Shown: positions 1 through 12,322, counted from the first letter of the stretch. The stretch is DNA of 64,000 nt from Methylobacter sp015476545 (GCF_052162025.1 NZ_CP197401.1:1426001-1490000), one strand, 5' to 3'. Notes: generated by a model not told the origin, from the sequence alone. Made by a program: numbers and translations.

Positions 1-1735
1 TCTCGATGCTGTCCTGATGCGGCGGCGGGAAAGAAGTCAGCTGGAGTCCCATAACCAAAGACAGGTCTTCGATGAGGGCCAGCTTGGCTTCCTGATCAGC
101 GGGAATATAATCAAATATCGTGATCGCGTTTTCGACCGTTTCCAGCTGTTTCAGTTTCTCTGCCATGGCGAGCGCCTCGTCTTTATTTTTCGTCATGACC
201 GTCAGGGTCATCGGGGAGGTATCTTTGGTTTTCAGCAACTCCCGGAACGTAACGACGGATTCGGACTTGGGATCGCGCAGATTGAGCGGATTGATATCGA
301 ACCGGGCCTGAGTCAGCAAGCCCAGCCCGACCACTATCAAGGCGGCTGTTGTCCACTTGACCAGGGTCGCATGTTCGATTGGAAAGCGGTAAACCCAGTC
401 CGGGAACAGATGATCGGATTTTTTTTCTGCCGGCCCGGAATTCAGCGGGAACAGCTTCAGCATGGCCGGCAGCACTGTCAGCGTGATCAACAGGGAAATA
501 AAAATGCCCGCGCCGGCGATGGCGCCCAGTTCGGAAACGCCGGTGTATTGGGTCGGGACGAAGGAAAAAAAGCCCGTCGCCCCCGTGATCGCGCATAGGG
601 TGATGGGCGGGGCGACTCTGTGCACGGCTTCGGTCAGCGCTTGCCGCCGGGACAGGTTTTGCCGCAGCAGCTCCCGATAGCGCATGCATACCTGAACCGC
701 ATAGTCATCGCCGATGCCGATATATAAAGCCGCAAACGATATGGAGATGAGGTTCAGATTACCGAAGGCCAGCGTGGCGAAGCCGAAAGTCAGCGTCAAG
801 CCCATGGTCAGGACGCTTAATGTAGCCAATGTCAACTTGAAAGAGCGGAAGCCGATCAGTAAAGACAGAAAGACCAGCAGGAACGAAAACGCCGAGGCCA
901 TTTCGGCGCTGTAAGTCACCGTGGCCAGTTCATCATGTTCCAGCACGACCTCGCCGGTCAGCCGTACATTGACGCCGGGAAAGGTTTGCTCGGCTTTATC
1001 CGCAATAGCCCGCACCGCCGCCAGCGGCTTCTCGGCCGGCATCAATTCGTTAAATTCCAGGTGCGGCTTGAGCAGTACAAAGCGCCGGGTGCTCAACAGA
1101 TCATTGTCGTCGCCCATCATCATTTGCTGCCAGGACAACTGATAGGTCTTGCCTTCGATCGCGGCCCGGATCGCCAGGCGTACTTTATCCAGCATGGGAT
1201 TCAGGTCAACCGGCAGTTCATGCGCTTCCTCGGTGAGAGCCTGCCCGAGAATGAGCCATAGCTCTTTCAGACTGTTGTCCTTGGAGAGCGCGCCGATAAA
1301 GGGCTGGGCTTCCGTCATTTTGCCGGCCAGATCTTGGACTTCTTTAAGATCCGGGTAGAGCAGGCCATGCCGGTCGAAAAACTCCCCTGATCCGGGGATG
1401 TAAACCGATTGTATCTGTTTTTCACGGCTGAACTGCGCCCCGAGATAATCCAGCGCTTGAGTGGCCTGTTCCGGCGTCTTGGCATCGACAACGACCAGGA
1501 TCGCCTGATCATCCTGCGGAAAGGTCTTGATGAAGCGTTCCCGATCTTTTTGAAACTGCAGATCTTTCGACAGTATGTCGGTCGTATCGGCATCGACGCC
1601 CATATGCCTGGCCGTATAATACAGGCTGAATCCGCAGAGCAGCAGGACCAGCAGTATCAGCGTTTTCGGATAACGCAATAAGCGGCTATCCAGGTTGGTA
1701 ATAAACTGACCATAAACTTCGGTAACTTTTTTCAT
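1..1735 (-). CDS. MMPL/HpnN-like RND exporter, partial (C-terminus outside window)
   Basis: Inner-membrane RND-superfamily exporter of the MMPL type; the closest family by eye is the hopanoid-associated transporter HpnN. The frame is open from the ATG at 1735 to the left edge (about 578 residues), so the 3' end is missing. The N-terminus has one membrane helix (about residues 23-42), then a periplasmic loop with the VDADTTDILS stretch, then a cluster of helices with the FAALYIGIGDDYAVQ segment typical of the family. The start is supported by an AAGG 8 nt upstream. It begins 39 bp after the P-type ATPase stop on the same strand, so the two are probably co-transcribed. Substrate cannot be read from sequence; a lipid or hydrophobic molecule is usual for this family. 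Confidence 0.8.
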   Translation of the reverse strand, partial: MKKVTEVYGQFITNLDSRLLRYPKTLILLVLLLCGFSLYYTARHMGVDADTTDILSKDLQFQKDRERFIKTFPQDDQAILVVVDAKTPEQATQALDYLGAQFSREKQIQSVYIPGSGEFFDRHGLLYPDLKEVQDLAGKMTEAQPFIGALSKDNSLKELWLILGQALTEEAHELPVDLNPMLDKVRLAIRAAIEGKTYQLSWQQMMMGDDNDLLSTRRFVLLKPHLEFNELMPAEKPLAAVRAIADKAEQTFPGVNVRLTGEVVLEHDELATVTYSAEMASAFSFLLVFLSLLIGFRSFKLTLATLSVLTMGLTLTFGFATLAFGNLNLISISFAALYIGIGDDYAVQVCMRYRELLRQNLSRRQALTEAVHRVAPPITLCAITGATGFFSFVPTQYTGVSELGAIAGAGIFISLLITLTVLPAMLKLFPLNSGPAEKKSDHLFPDWVYRFPIEHATLVKWTTAALIVVGLGLLTQARFDINPLNLRDPKSESVVTFRELLKTKDTSPMTLTVMTKNKDEALAMAEKLKQLETVENAITIFDYIPADQEAKLALIEDLSLVMGLQLTSFPPPHQDSIE

Positions 1736-1774
1736 ACAGTACCTTCGTTTTTATTGTCGGGGCAGAATCAAGGG

Positions 1775-4600
<2,826 letters not shown>

Positions 4601-4775
4601 TCGGATCCTTGTTATTCTTTTTGATGAAGGTGATTTACAACAAAGATTGGATGACAGGAGTCGGGGAAACGTTCCGGAATAGCGCAGGAAGCCGAACCAG
4701 ACAACGGCAGGCTGATTGGGCAACTCCTTATTTCGAAGCCGCTGATGCCGGGCGGGCTTGCGCCATTTCAGCATT

Positions 4776-4850
4776 GTAGGCTGAGCTGTGAAACCCAGCA
4801 TTTCCAAGTCACTTATGCCGGGTTTCTGCTAAAGCTTTAAACCAGCCTAC
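4776..4850. repeat. Dispersed intergenic palindromic repeat, copy 1
   Basis: A 75-bp imperfect palindrome that starts GTAGGCTG, ends CAGCCTAC and has internal AAACCCAGCATTTC and ATGCCGGGTTTCTGC blocks. Its reverse complement matches 10620-10686 over nearly the whole length. It lies between the ATPase start and cusC. The rest of 4601-4913 has no convincing gene. Confidence 0.75.
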
Positions 4851-4913
4851 GAGGGCTTGCGTCACTTCAGTTAAATCAGTACATTGCCCTAACGGATTTA
4901 TTGCGAGGATATT

Positions 4914-6197
4914 ATGCCGTCCACCCTATTCAAGCCTATCGCCTTAGTCGCGCTCTTGTTGATCGGCGGAATGGCCGGTGCCCAGGAGCCGGCCGTTCTG
5001 ACGCTGGAAGCTGCGGCCGAACTGGCCGTCCGGGATAATCCCGATCTGGCGCAGATGCTGGCCCGCGCCAGGGCGATGGCGGACATTCCCTCGCAGGCCG
5101 GCACCTTGCCGGACCCCGAGCTCAGCTTCAGCGCCATGAGTCTGCCCGTAGACAACTTCGATACCCGGCAGGAGGACATGACCCAGCTTCTGGTCGGCAT
5201 TACGCAGGCGATTCCATTCCCGGGCAAACTGGCCCTGCGCGAACAGGCGGCCGCCTACGAAGCGGCCGCGGCAGCGCATAACGCGGCGGAAGTGCGCCGG
5301 CGCCTGCTCAGCGACGTCAAGATCACCTGGTGGCTGATCTTCTATCTGGACCGAGCACTCGGCATCGTCGATAACAACCAGTCCCTGCTGCATCAGTTCG
5401 TCGATATCGCCCGGACCAAATACGAAGTCGGCGAAGGCTTGCAGCAGGATGTTCTGCTGGCCCAGCTGGAATTGTCCAAGCTGCTCGACCAGAAAATAAA
5501 CCTGGCCGCATTGCGGCGCAATGCGGTGGCCAAGCTGAATGCGCTGCTGGACAGACCGGCCAACGGCGATCTTAAACTGCCGGCTGATGTTGCGATGCAG
5601 CTGCCGACCGTGTTGCCGGAAGATAAGCTTTATGCGCAGGCCGAAGCGTCGAGAGCCATGCTGGAAGGCGGACGCCAGGATATCAATGCCGCGCAGTCGC
5701 GGCTGGAGCTGGCAAAAAAGGATTATCTGCCCGATTTCATGGTCGATGCGTCCTATGGTGCGCGCGATGACACCCTGGCCGGCGACCGGCGCTCGGATTT
5801 ATTGAGCCTGGGCGTGCGTGTCAATGTGCCGATCTTCGCGGCTCAGAAACAAGCCAAGGCTGTCGATCAGCGTACCAGCGAACTGATGCAGCAGAAATAT
5901 GCGCTGCAGGATCAATGGAACAATGTCCGTTCGCAGATCTCGCAAAGCTACAGCGATTATCGGCGCGCCAGGGAGCAGTTCGTGCTGTTTGAAACCGGCA
6001 TTGTGCCGCAGGCGCAGCAGACCGTCGCTTCCATGCTGAGCGGTTACCAGGTTAACAAAGTGGATTTTCTTAACCTGGTGCGCAGCCAGATCACGCTGTT
6101 CGATTACCAAACCCAATACTGGAAGGCTTTTACCGAGGCCAATCAGTCATTGGCCCAATTAAGCGCCGCCGTCGGCAGTGATGAGATTTATGAATAA
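4914..6197 (+). CDS. cusC: CusC-like outer-membrane efflux protein (TolC family)
   Basis: Outer-membrane channel of a tripartite heavy-metal efflux pump, 427 aa. A Sec signal peptide covers about residues 1-23 (hydrophobic run ending GGMAGAQ), so this homologue is not a lipoprotein. The body holds two TolC-type repeats of long amphipathic helices (about 30-215 and 225-420), including the LPDPELSFS and AIPFPGKLALR segments typical of CusC/CzcC proteins. The ATG at 4914 has GAGGAT just upstream. It is first of three overlapping genes (outer membrane, adaptor, pump), which fixes its role. The 5' region holds a dispersed repeat and no recognisable CusR or CueR box. Confidence 0.9.
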   Translation: MPSTLFKPIALVALLLIGGMAGAQEPAVLTLEAAAELAVRDNPDLAQMLARARAMADIPSQAGTLPDPELSFSAMSLPVDNFDTRQEDMTQLLVGITQAIPFPGKLALREQAAAYEAAAAAHNAAEVRRRLLSDVKITWWLIFYLDRALGIVDNNQSLLHQFVDIARTKYEVGEGLQQDVLLAQLELSKLLDQKINLAALRRNAVAKLNALLDRPANGDLKLPADVAMQLPTVLPEDKLYAQAEASRAMLEGGRQDINAAQSRLELAKKDYLPDFMVDASYGARDDTLAGDRRSDLLSLGVRVNVPIFAAQKQAKAVDQRTSELMQQKYALQDQWNNVRSQISQSYSDYRRAREQFVLFETGIVPQAQQTVASMLSGYQVNKVDFLNLVRSQITLFDYQTQYWKAFTEANQSLAQLSAAVGSDEIYE

Positions 6198-7479
6198 ACA
6201 GACAGTCATAATCGCTATTTTAATGCTGGTGCTGGGCGCCGGCAGCGGCTATTGGCTGGCGAGCCGGCAAATGGTTCACGAACAGCCGGCTGTCGCGCCG
6301 GCAGCGCCTAAAAAGCCGCTGTTTTACCGCAACCCGATGAATCCGGATGTGACCTCGCCAGTGCCGGCCAAGGACAGCATGGGCATGGATTATGTTCCGG
6401 TCTATGCCGAGGACGAGGAAGCTGCCGAAAAACCGGGTACCGTCAAAATCGACCCTGCGACGACGCAGGACATCGGCGTACGCACCGCCAAAGCAAGCCG
6501 GCAAACGCTGTCGCAGGGAATCCGTGCGGTAGGGCGTGTGGCTTATGATGAAGAGCGCATTGTACGCCTGCACCCGAAAACGGAAGGCTGGATCGAGAAG
6601 ATGTCGGTCGATAAGACCGGCCAGTGGGTCAAGAAAAATACCGATCTGCTGAGCATTTATTCGCCGCAGCTGGTGGCCAGCCAGCAGGAATACGTGCTGG
6701 CCTTGAAGAATCTCGAAGTCCTGAAGCAAAGCCCGATAGCAGAGATCCGGCGCGGCGCCGAGGAACTGGTCAACAGTTCGCGCGAACGCCTGAAACTGCT
6801 GGATGTGCCGGAGCATCAGCTGCACGATCTGACGCATACGCATGAAATCAAAAAGAGCCTGCACATCCACACGCCGGCGGCCGGCATCGTGATCGAGATC
6901 GGCGCGCGTGAAGGCCAGTACGTTACGCCGGCCACGCAACTGTATATGATCGCCGACCTCAGCAAAGTCTGGGTGTATGCCGATATTTACGAATACGAAC
7001 TGCCCTGGGTCAAAGTGGGCGATCCGGTCGAAATGCGGCTGGCCGGCATACCCGGCAAGGTTTTCAAGGGTCATCTGGCGTTCATCTATCCGTATGCCGA
7101 GGCCAAAACGCGCACGATCAAAGTGCGGCTGGTTTTTGACAATGCCGAGCTGCTGCTGAAGCCGGATATGTTCGCCGAAGTCACGATTCAGGCCGGCAGG
7201 CGGCAGGAGGCCTTGGTCATTCCGGCCGAGGCCGTGGTTCGTTCCAGCGCCGGCGACCGGGTTTTCGTCGTGAAAGGTGCTGGCCGGTTTGAGCCGCGCA
7301 CAGTCAGGCTGGGGCTGGCCTCCAACGGCCTCGTCGAAATACGCGAGGGCCTGGCCGAGGGCGAAGCCGTCGTGACATCGGCGCAGTTCCTGATCGATTC
7401 CGAGTCCAATCTGCGCGAAGCGACGGGCAAGATGATGGTGCCCGAGCCATCACAACAGACACCGCATCAGCATGATTAG
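6190..7479 (+). CDS. cusB: CusB-like periplasmic adaptor with heavy-metal-binding domain
   Basis: Membrane-fusion protein of about 429 aa linking CusA to CusC. An N-terminal anchor helix (VIIAILMLVLGAGSGYWLA) is followed by a heavy-metal-binding domain (about residues 40-70) with the Met-rich FYRNPMNPDV and DSMGMDYVPVY segments seen in CusB/SilB. Then come the barrel-sandwich, helical hairpin and beta-barrel domains, ending in a His-rich tail. The ATG at 6190 overlaps the cusC stop by 8 bp; in-frame starts at 6178 (GTG) and 6181 (ATG) are also possible. It overlaps cusA by 8 bp, so translation is probably coupled. No CusF chaperone gene is adjacent. Confidence 0.9.
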   Translation: MNKQTVIIAILMLVLGAGSGYWLASRQMVHEQPAVAPAAPKKPLFYRNPMNPDVTSPVPAKDSMGMDYVPVYAEDEEAAEKPGTVKIDPATTQDIGVRTAKASRQTLSQGIRAVGRVAYDEERIVRLHPKTEGWIEKMSVDKTGQWVKKNTDLLSIYSPQLVASQQEYVLALKNLEVLKQSPIAEIRRGAEELVNSSRERLKLLDVPEHQLHDLTHTHEIKKSLHIHTPAAGIVIEIGAREGQYVTPATQLYMIADLSKVWVYADIYEYELPWVKVGDPVEMRLAGIPGKVFKGHLAFIYPYAEAKTRTIKVRLVFDNAELLLKPDMFAEVTIQAGRRQEALVIPAEAVVRSSAGDRVFVVKGAGRFEPRTVRLGLASNGLVEIREGLAEGEAVVTSAQFLIDSESNLREATGKMMVPEPSQQTPHQHD

Positions 7480-10400
7480 CCGCGTCATCAGCCTGTCGCT
7501 GTGCAACCGCCTCATGGTGCTGATCGCGGCCGTGATCCTGGCGACGGCAGGGATCTGGTCGTACCGGCACATGCCGCTCGATGCGATCCCGGACCTGTCC
7601 GACGTGCAGGTGATCGTGTTCACGGATTATGCCGACCAGGCGCCGCAGGTCGTCGAGGATCAGGTCACGTACCCGCTGACGACGGCCATGCTGGCCGTGC
7701 CGCATGCCAAGGTCGTGCGCGGCTATTCCTTCTTCGGCCTGTCGTTCGTCTATATTATTTTCGAAGACGGCACGGATATTTATTGGGCCCGGTCGCGGGT
7801 GCTGGAATACCTGAATTATGTACGGGAACGATTGCCGCAGGGCGTGACGCCGACGCTGGGGCCCGATGCCACCGGCGTTGGCTGGATTTACGAATACGCG
7901 CTGGTCGACAGGAGCGGCCGCCATGACCTGGCGCAGCTTCGCTCGATTCAGGACTGGTATCTGCGCTATCCGCTGCAGACCGTGCCCGGCGTTGCCGAGG
8001 TCGCGTCGGTGGGCGGTTTCGTCAAGCAGTATCAGGTCGAAGTCGACCCCAACGCACTGCAGGCTTACCAGATTCCGCTGTCGACCGTCGTCACGGCCAT
8101 CAAGCGCTCCAACAACGACGTCGGCGGCCGCTTGCTGGAAATGGGCGAGACCGAGTATATGGTCAGGGGGCTGGGCTATATCAAGTCGATCGCCGACCTG
8201 AAAACCATCCCGGTCGGCGTCGACGCCAACGGCACGCCCGTGCGCCTGCAGGATGTCGCGCGCATCCAGATCGGCCCGGAATTGCGGCGCGGCCTCGTGG
8301 AGTTGAACGGCGAGGGCGAAGTCGCGGCCGGCGTCGTCATCATGCGTTTCGGCGAGAATGCGCTGGCGACCATTGAAGGCGTGCGCGCCAAACTCGAGGA
8401 ACTCAAGAAAGGGCTGCCCGAAGGCGTCGAGATTGTCAGTGTTTATGACCGCGGCAGCCTGATAGAACGCGCCGTCGATACGCTCAATGAAGCCCTGGGC
8501 CAGGAGTTGATCATCGTCTGTCTCGTGATCGCGCTGTTCCTGTTGCACTTGCGCTCGTCGCTGGTCATCATCGTCAGCCTGCCGCTCGGGATTCTGGCCG
8601 CGTTCATCATCATGCGCTGGCAGGGCCTGAACGCCAATATCATGTCGCTGGGCGGCATCGCGATCGCGATAGGCGATATGGTTGACGGCGCCATCGTCAT
8701 GGTCGAGAATGCGCACAAGCATCTGGCCGATGCGGCTCACAGAAAGCAGGGCGAACTGACTGCGCGCGAACGCTGGCAGGCCATCGGCAACGCCGCGCTC
8801 GAGGTCGGCCCGGCGCTGTTCTTCTCGCTGCTGATCATTACCGTCTCATTCATCCCGATTTTCGCGATGGAAGCCCAGGAAGGGCGGCTGTTCAGCCCGC
8901 TGGCGTTTACCAAATCCTATGCGATGGCGGCCGCGGCGATACTGACCGTTACGCTCGTGCCGGTGCTGATGGGCTATTTCATCCGCGGCCGGATCATTCC
9001 CGAGCATAAAAATCCGGCCAACCGTTTTCTGCATTTTCTGCACGCGCCGGTCCTGAGGCTGGCGATGCGCTGGCGCGGCCTGACGATCCTGCTGGTTGTG
9101 CTGTTGATGGTGACGACGCTGTATCCGTTGTCGCGGATCGGCAGCGAATTCATGCCGCCGCTCGATGAAGGCGACATCCTGTATATGCCGACCACGTTTC
9201 CGGGCATTTCAATCACCAAGGCGCGCGAGCTGCTGCAACAAACCGACAAGATCCTGAAGACTTTTCCCGAAGTCGAGCGCGTGTTCGGCAAAGTAGGGCG
9301 CGCCGAGACGGCCACCGATTCGGCGCCGCTGATGATGATCGAGACGACGATCCAGCTGAAGCCCAAAGACCAGTGGCCCGATGCTGGCAAAACGACCCGG
9401 CAGTTGATGGACGAGATGAACAAGGCTATCAATTTCCCGGGCATGGCCAATGCCTGGACCATGCCGATTAAGAACCGCATCGACATGCTGTCGACCGGCA
9501 TCAAAACGCCGGTCGGCATCAAAGTGTCGGGACCTGATCTGAACGTTCTGCAATCGTTATCCCAGCAGATCGAGCAGCTCATGAAGACGCTGCCCGAAAC
9601 ACTGTCGGCTTACGGCGACCGCGTGGTCGGCGGCTATTTTCTGGATTTCGACATCAACCGCGAGGCGGCAGCCCGTTACGGCCTGACTGTCGGCGATGTG
9701 CAGGATGTGATCCAGAGCGCGATCGGCGGCATGAATATCACCGAAACCGTGGAGGGACTGGAGCGTTATCCGGTCAACGTGCGCTATCCGCGCGATCTAC
9801 GCGACAATATCGGTGCTTTGCGGCGCGTGCTGGTGCCGACGCCGGCAGGCGCCCAGATACCGCTGGCGCTGGTGGCCGACTTGACGCTCAGGCGCGGCAC
9901 CGACGTCATTAAAAGCGAGGGCGCGCGGCCCAATGCCTGGGTCTATGTCGATATTACGACATCCGATATCGGCGGCTTTGTGAACCGTGCCAAACAGACG
10001 CTGGCAGACAATCTGCAGATTCCGGCCGGCTATACCGTGAGCTGGTCCGGTCAGTTCGAGTATATGGAGCGCGCTGCGGAGCGTCTGCAGGTTGTCGTGC
10101 CGGTCACGCTGTTGCTGATTTTTCTGTTGCTGTATTTCACCTTCCGCAATTTCGTCGAGCCTCTGCTGGTTATGCTGACGATCCCGTTCGGCCTGATCGG
10201 CGGCATCTGGCTGATTTTTATCCAGGGATACAATCTATCGGTTGCGGTTTATGTCGGCTTTATCGCGCTGGCCGGCACGGCCGCCGAAACCGGCATCATG
10301 GTGCTGAGTTTCATCGATATGGAGATAGAGCGCCTGCGCGCGCTGAAACAAGCGCCGCTGACGGCCGCCGAAATCAGGAATGCCGCCGAAACCGCGACGG

Positions 10401-10612
10401 CTCTGCGTGTGCGTCCTGTGTCCATTACCGCGATCTGCAATATTGTCGGCCTGATCCCGATCATGTGGGCGACGGGCAGCGGCGCCGATGTCACGCAGCG
10501 CATCGCCGCGCCGGTGCTGGGCGGTATGCTGAGCGTGCTGATGCTGAGCCTGCTGGTGTTTCCGGTGCTGTACAGTCTGGTGTTGCAGTATCAGGAAAGG
10601 CGAGTTGCATGA
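7472..10612 (+). CDS. cusA: CusA-like Cu(I)/Ag(I) efflux RND pump
   Basis: HME-RND proton-driven pump of 1046 aa, almost the exact length of E. coli CusA. It has twelve predicted helices, two large periplasmic loops and a TM4 segment GDMVDGAIVMVEN carrying the proton-relay Asp. Three methionines (M572 in LYMPTTFPG, M622 in MIETTIQLK, M672 in DMLSTGIKTP) fall where E. coli CusA has its metal-binding triad M573/M623/M672. That argues for Cu(I)/Ag(I) rather than Zn/Co/Cd. It is last in the operon. Specificity is inferred from motif alignment by eye. Confidence 0.93.
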   Translation: MISRVISLSLCNRLMVLIAAVILATAGIWSYRHMPLDAIPDLSDVQVIVFTDYADQAPQVVEDQVTYPLTTAMLAVPHAKVVRGYSFFGLSFVYIIFEDGTDIYWARSRVLEYLNYVRERLPQGVTPTLGPDATGVGWIYEYALVDRSGRHDLAQLRSIQDWYLRYPLQTVPGVAEVASVGGFVKQYQVEVDPNALQAYQIPLSTVVTAIKRSNNDVGGRLLEMGETEYMVRGLGYIKSIADLKTIPVGVDANGTPVRLQDVARIQIGPELRRGLVELNGEGEVAAGVVIMRFGENALATIEGVRAKLEELKKGLPEGVEIVSVYDRGSLIERAVDTLNEALGQELIIVCLVIALFLLHLRSSLVIIVSLPLGILAAFIIMRWQGLNANIMSLGGIAIAIGDMVDGAIVMVENAHKHLADAAHRKQGELTARERWQAIGNAALEVGPALFFSLLIITVSFIPIFAMEAQEGRLFSPLAFTKSYAMAAAAILTVTLVPVLMGYFIRGRIIPEHKNPANRFLHFLHAPVLRLAMRWRGLTILLVVLLMVTTLYPLSRIGSEFMPPLDEGDILYMPTTFPGISITKARELLQQTDKILKTFPEVERVFGKVGRAETATDSAPLMMIETTIQLKPKDQWPDAGKTTRQLMDEMNKAINFPGMANAWTMPIKNRIDMLSTGIKTPVGIKVSGPDLNVLQSLSQQIEQLMKTLPETLSAYGDRVVGGYFLDFDINREAAARYGLTVGDVQDVIQSAIGGMNITETVEGLERYPVNVRYPRDLRDNIGALRRVLVPTPAGAQIPLALVADLTLRRGTDVIKSEGARPNAWVYVDITTSDIGGFVNRAKQTLADNLQIPAGYTVSWSGQFEYMERAAERLQVVVPVTLLLIFLLLYFTFRNFVEPLLVMLTIPFGLIGGIWLIFIQGYNLSVAVYVGFIALAGTAAETGIMVLSFIDMEIERLRALKQAPLTAAEIRNAAETATALRVRPVSITAICNIVGLIPIMWATGSGADVTQRIAAPVLGGMLSVLMLSLLVFPVLYSLVLQYQERRVA

Positions 10613-10619
10613 ATTAAGT

Positions 10620-10686
10620 GTAGGCTGGGTTGGAGCTTTGCAGAAACCCGGCATGAGCGGCCGAAATGCTGGGTTTATCAGCTTAC
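10620..10686. repeat. Dispersed intergenic palindromic repeat, copy 2
   Basis: A 67-bp unit (GTAGGCTGGG ... CAGCTTAC) just after the cusA stop. It is the reverse-complement counterpart of 4776-4850 and shares the blocks GCAGAAACCCGGCAT and AAATGCTGGGTTT. The two copies bracket the cusCBA operon in inverted orientation. It may also act as a 3' hairpin for the operon. Confidence 0.75.
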
Positions 10687-10727
10687 AGCGTTTCTTTGCG
10701 GTGAAAATCCGATATGCAAAACAGCAA

Positions 10728-12293
10728 TCAAGTTTTCAGATTCCGGAACTCAGCCAGATTAATCTCGTATTTTTTCAGCTTGCCGTAGACGGCGCGCGAA
10801 GTGATGCCCATGCTCTCGGCGATTTTGTTGACATCGCCCTGATGGGTTTTTAGCGCTGTTTCCAGATAGGCTTGCTCGACCCGGGACAGGGCGCTTTCTT
10901 TGAGATTTTTCCAGTCCTCGGCGGAGTTGGCCGTGGCCGGAACCGCCAGATCCAGTGTGGTGATTTCTTTGCCTTTGGTAAACAACAGGCTGCGTTCGAG
11001 AATGTTTTCCAGTTCGCGGACATTGCCCGGCCAGGGGTAGGTGCGGATTTTCTGCATGACTTCGCGGCTGACCGATTCAACTTGCCTATTGTATTTTTTG
11101 TTCAGACGCTGAATGATCAATTGCACCAGGTAGGGCAGGTCCTCTGGGCGCTCGGCCAGAGGCGGAATGCCGAGACGGACCACGTTGATGCGGAAGTACA
11201 GGTCATGACGGAACTGGCCCTGCCTGACCAGCTCTTCCAGATCCTGGTTGGTTGCCGAAATGATGCGCAGGTCGACTGCCAGGGTTTGCTTGCCGCCGAC
11301 CCGTTCCAGCTCGCCTTCCTGAAGCACGCGCAACAGACGGGTTTGCGCGGCCGGCGACAGGGAATCGACTTCATCGAGAAACAGCGTGCCGCCCTCGGCG
11401 CGTTCGAAATAGCCCTGATGAATTTCCACGGCGCCGGTAAAAGCGCCTTTCTCGTGCCCGAACAATGCGCTTTCGATCAGGCTTTCGGGGATGGCGCCGC
11501 AATTGATCGGAATGAACGGTTTCTGGCTGCGATCGCTCATGGCATGGATGGCGCGCGCGATCAGTTCCTTGCCGACGCCGGTCTGGCCTTCGATCAGTAC
11601 CGTGGCCAGCGTCGGCGCAATCACTTCAATGGATTGCAGGACTTTCTGCATGGCCGGCGATTTGGCGACGATGGCCGGCGGCTGATGCTTTTTGGCGGTC
11701 GGCTTGGCCTGCTTGCGCCAGATTTGCAGCATGCTTTCTTCGATACGCTCCTGCAGGTCATCGATATCCCGCTTTTCCCTGATGGGCGTCGTATCGGTGT
11801 ATTCAATGCCGGGACGATCCTTGCCGGCATCGCGGTTGGTATAAACGCAAACCTCGCAGCCGCCGTGATTGCGGGCGATGCATTTTTTGATCTCGACTTT
11901 GGCGTAGCCGAAGTTTCTGGCCGCAATGCCGCCGAATACGCTCGATGTCATGCCGCATAATTCCGGAACATTGGTCACGCGGTCGCCGAAAGGACAGCAG
12001 GAATTGGTGACGGTAATACAGTCCTGGTTGCTCGAAGCCAGTGAAAACCGTCCGCCGATATTGTTCTTGAGCCCCAGAATCAGTTCTATGTAGCTTTCCC
12101 TGTCGAGCAGGCTGTTTTTGCCGGTATCGTTGCGGTAGGTTTCCTCGAAAAAGCAGCCGGCCGTTCGGGCGATGTGTTCGATCAGTTGCTCGCAGTGCTT
12201 TTGCCCCAGTTGCTCGCTGGCATGCATCAATTCCAGGATAAAGGTCTGCAGGAAAAAAACAGGAGTTAGGTCGGAAAGAGAGTTACTGCTCAT
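10728..12293 (-). CDS. Sigma54-dependent activator with Cys-rich V4R/MetOD1-like sensor domain
   Basis: Enhancer-binding protein of 521 aa. Residues 1-160 form a sensor resembling V4R/XylR-N or metanogen-output domains, with many Cys: C92, C99-C100 in SCCPFGD, C113, C138, C146 and C149 in GGCEVCVY. These could bind zinc, an Fe-S cluster or another ligand. The AAA+ domain (about 205-440) has Walker A GQTGVGKE (236-243), the sigma54-contact loop GAFTGA (283-288) and Walker B GGTLFLDE (301-308). A Fis-type helix-turn-helix ends the protein (VNKIAESMGITSRAVYGKL). It is transcribed away from an operon whose promoter carries -24/-12 elements, so that operon is its probable target. The inducing signal is unknown. 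Confidence 0.88.
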   Translation of the reverse strand: MSSNSLSDLTPVFFLQTFILELMHASEQLGQKHCEQLIEHIARTAGCFFEETYRNDTGKNSLLDRESYIELILGLKNNIGGRFSLASSNQDCITVTNSCCPFGDRVTNVPELCGMTSSVFGGIAARNFGYAKVEIKKCIARNHGGCEVCVYTNRDAGKDRPGIEYTDTTPIREKRDIDDLQERIEESMLQIWRKQAKPTAKKHQPPAIVAKSPAMQKVLQSIEVIAPTLATVLIEGQTGVGKELIARAIHAMSDRSQKPFIPINCGAIPESLIESALFGHEKGAFTGAVEIHQGYFERAEGGTLFLDEVDSLSPAAQTRLLRVLQEGELERVGGKQTLAVDLRIISATNQDLEELVRQGQFRHDLYFRINVVRLGIPPLAERPEDLPYLVQLIIQRLNKKYNRQVESVSREVMQKIRTYPWPGNVRELENILERSLLFTKGKEITTLDLAVPATANSAEDWKNLKESALSRVEQAYLETALKTHQGDVNKIAESMGITSRAVYGKLKKYEINLAEFRNLKT

Positions 12294-12303
12294 GAGACTG
12301 CTC

Positions 12304-12322
12304 TGTGAAATGAATTTTCACA
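12304..12322. promoter_or_regulatory. Candidate activator site (19-bp palindrome)
   Basis: TGTGAAA-N5-TTTCACA is a perfect 7-5-7 inverted repeat about 80 bp upstream of the -24 element. The spacing fits an upstream activator sequence for the divergent sigma54 activator. It also overlaps that regulator's 5' region, so it could mediate autoregulation. The halves loosely resemble a CRP site as well. Confidence 0.5.

Noticed and set aside
7304..8740. 478-codon minus-strand frame inside cusA
   Set aside because: Shadow of the GC-rich cusB/cusA frames; cusA motifs are unambiguous on the plus strand.
10872..11960. 362-codon plus-strand frame opposite the sigma54 activator
   Set aside because: Antisense to the AAA+ domain with all motifs on the minus strand; no ribosome site.
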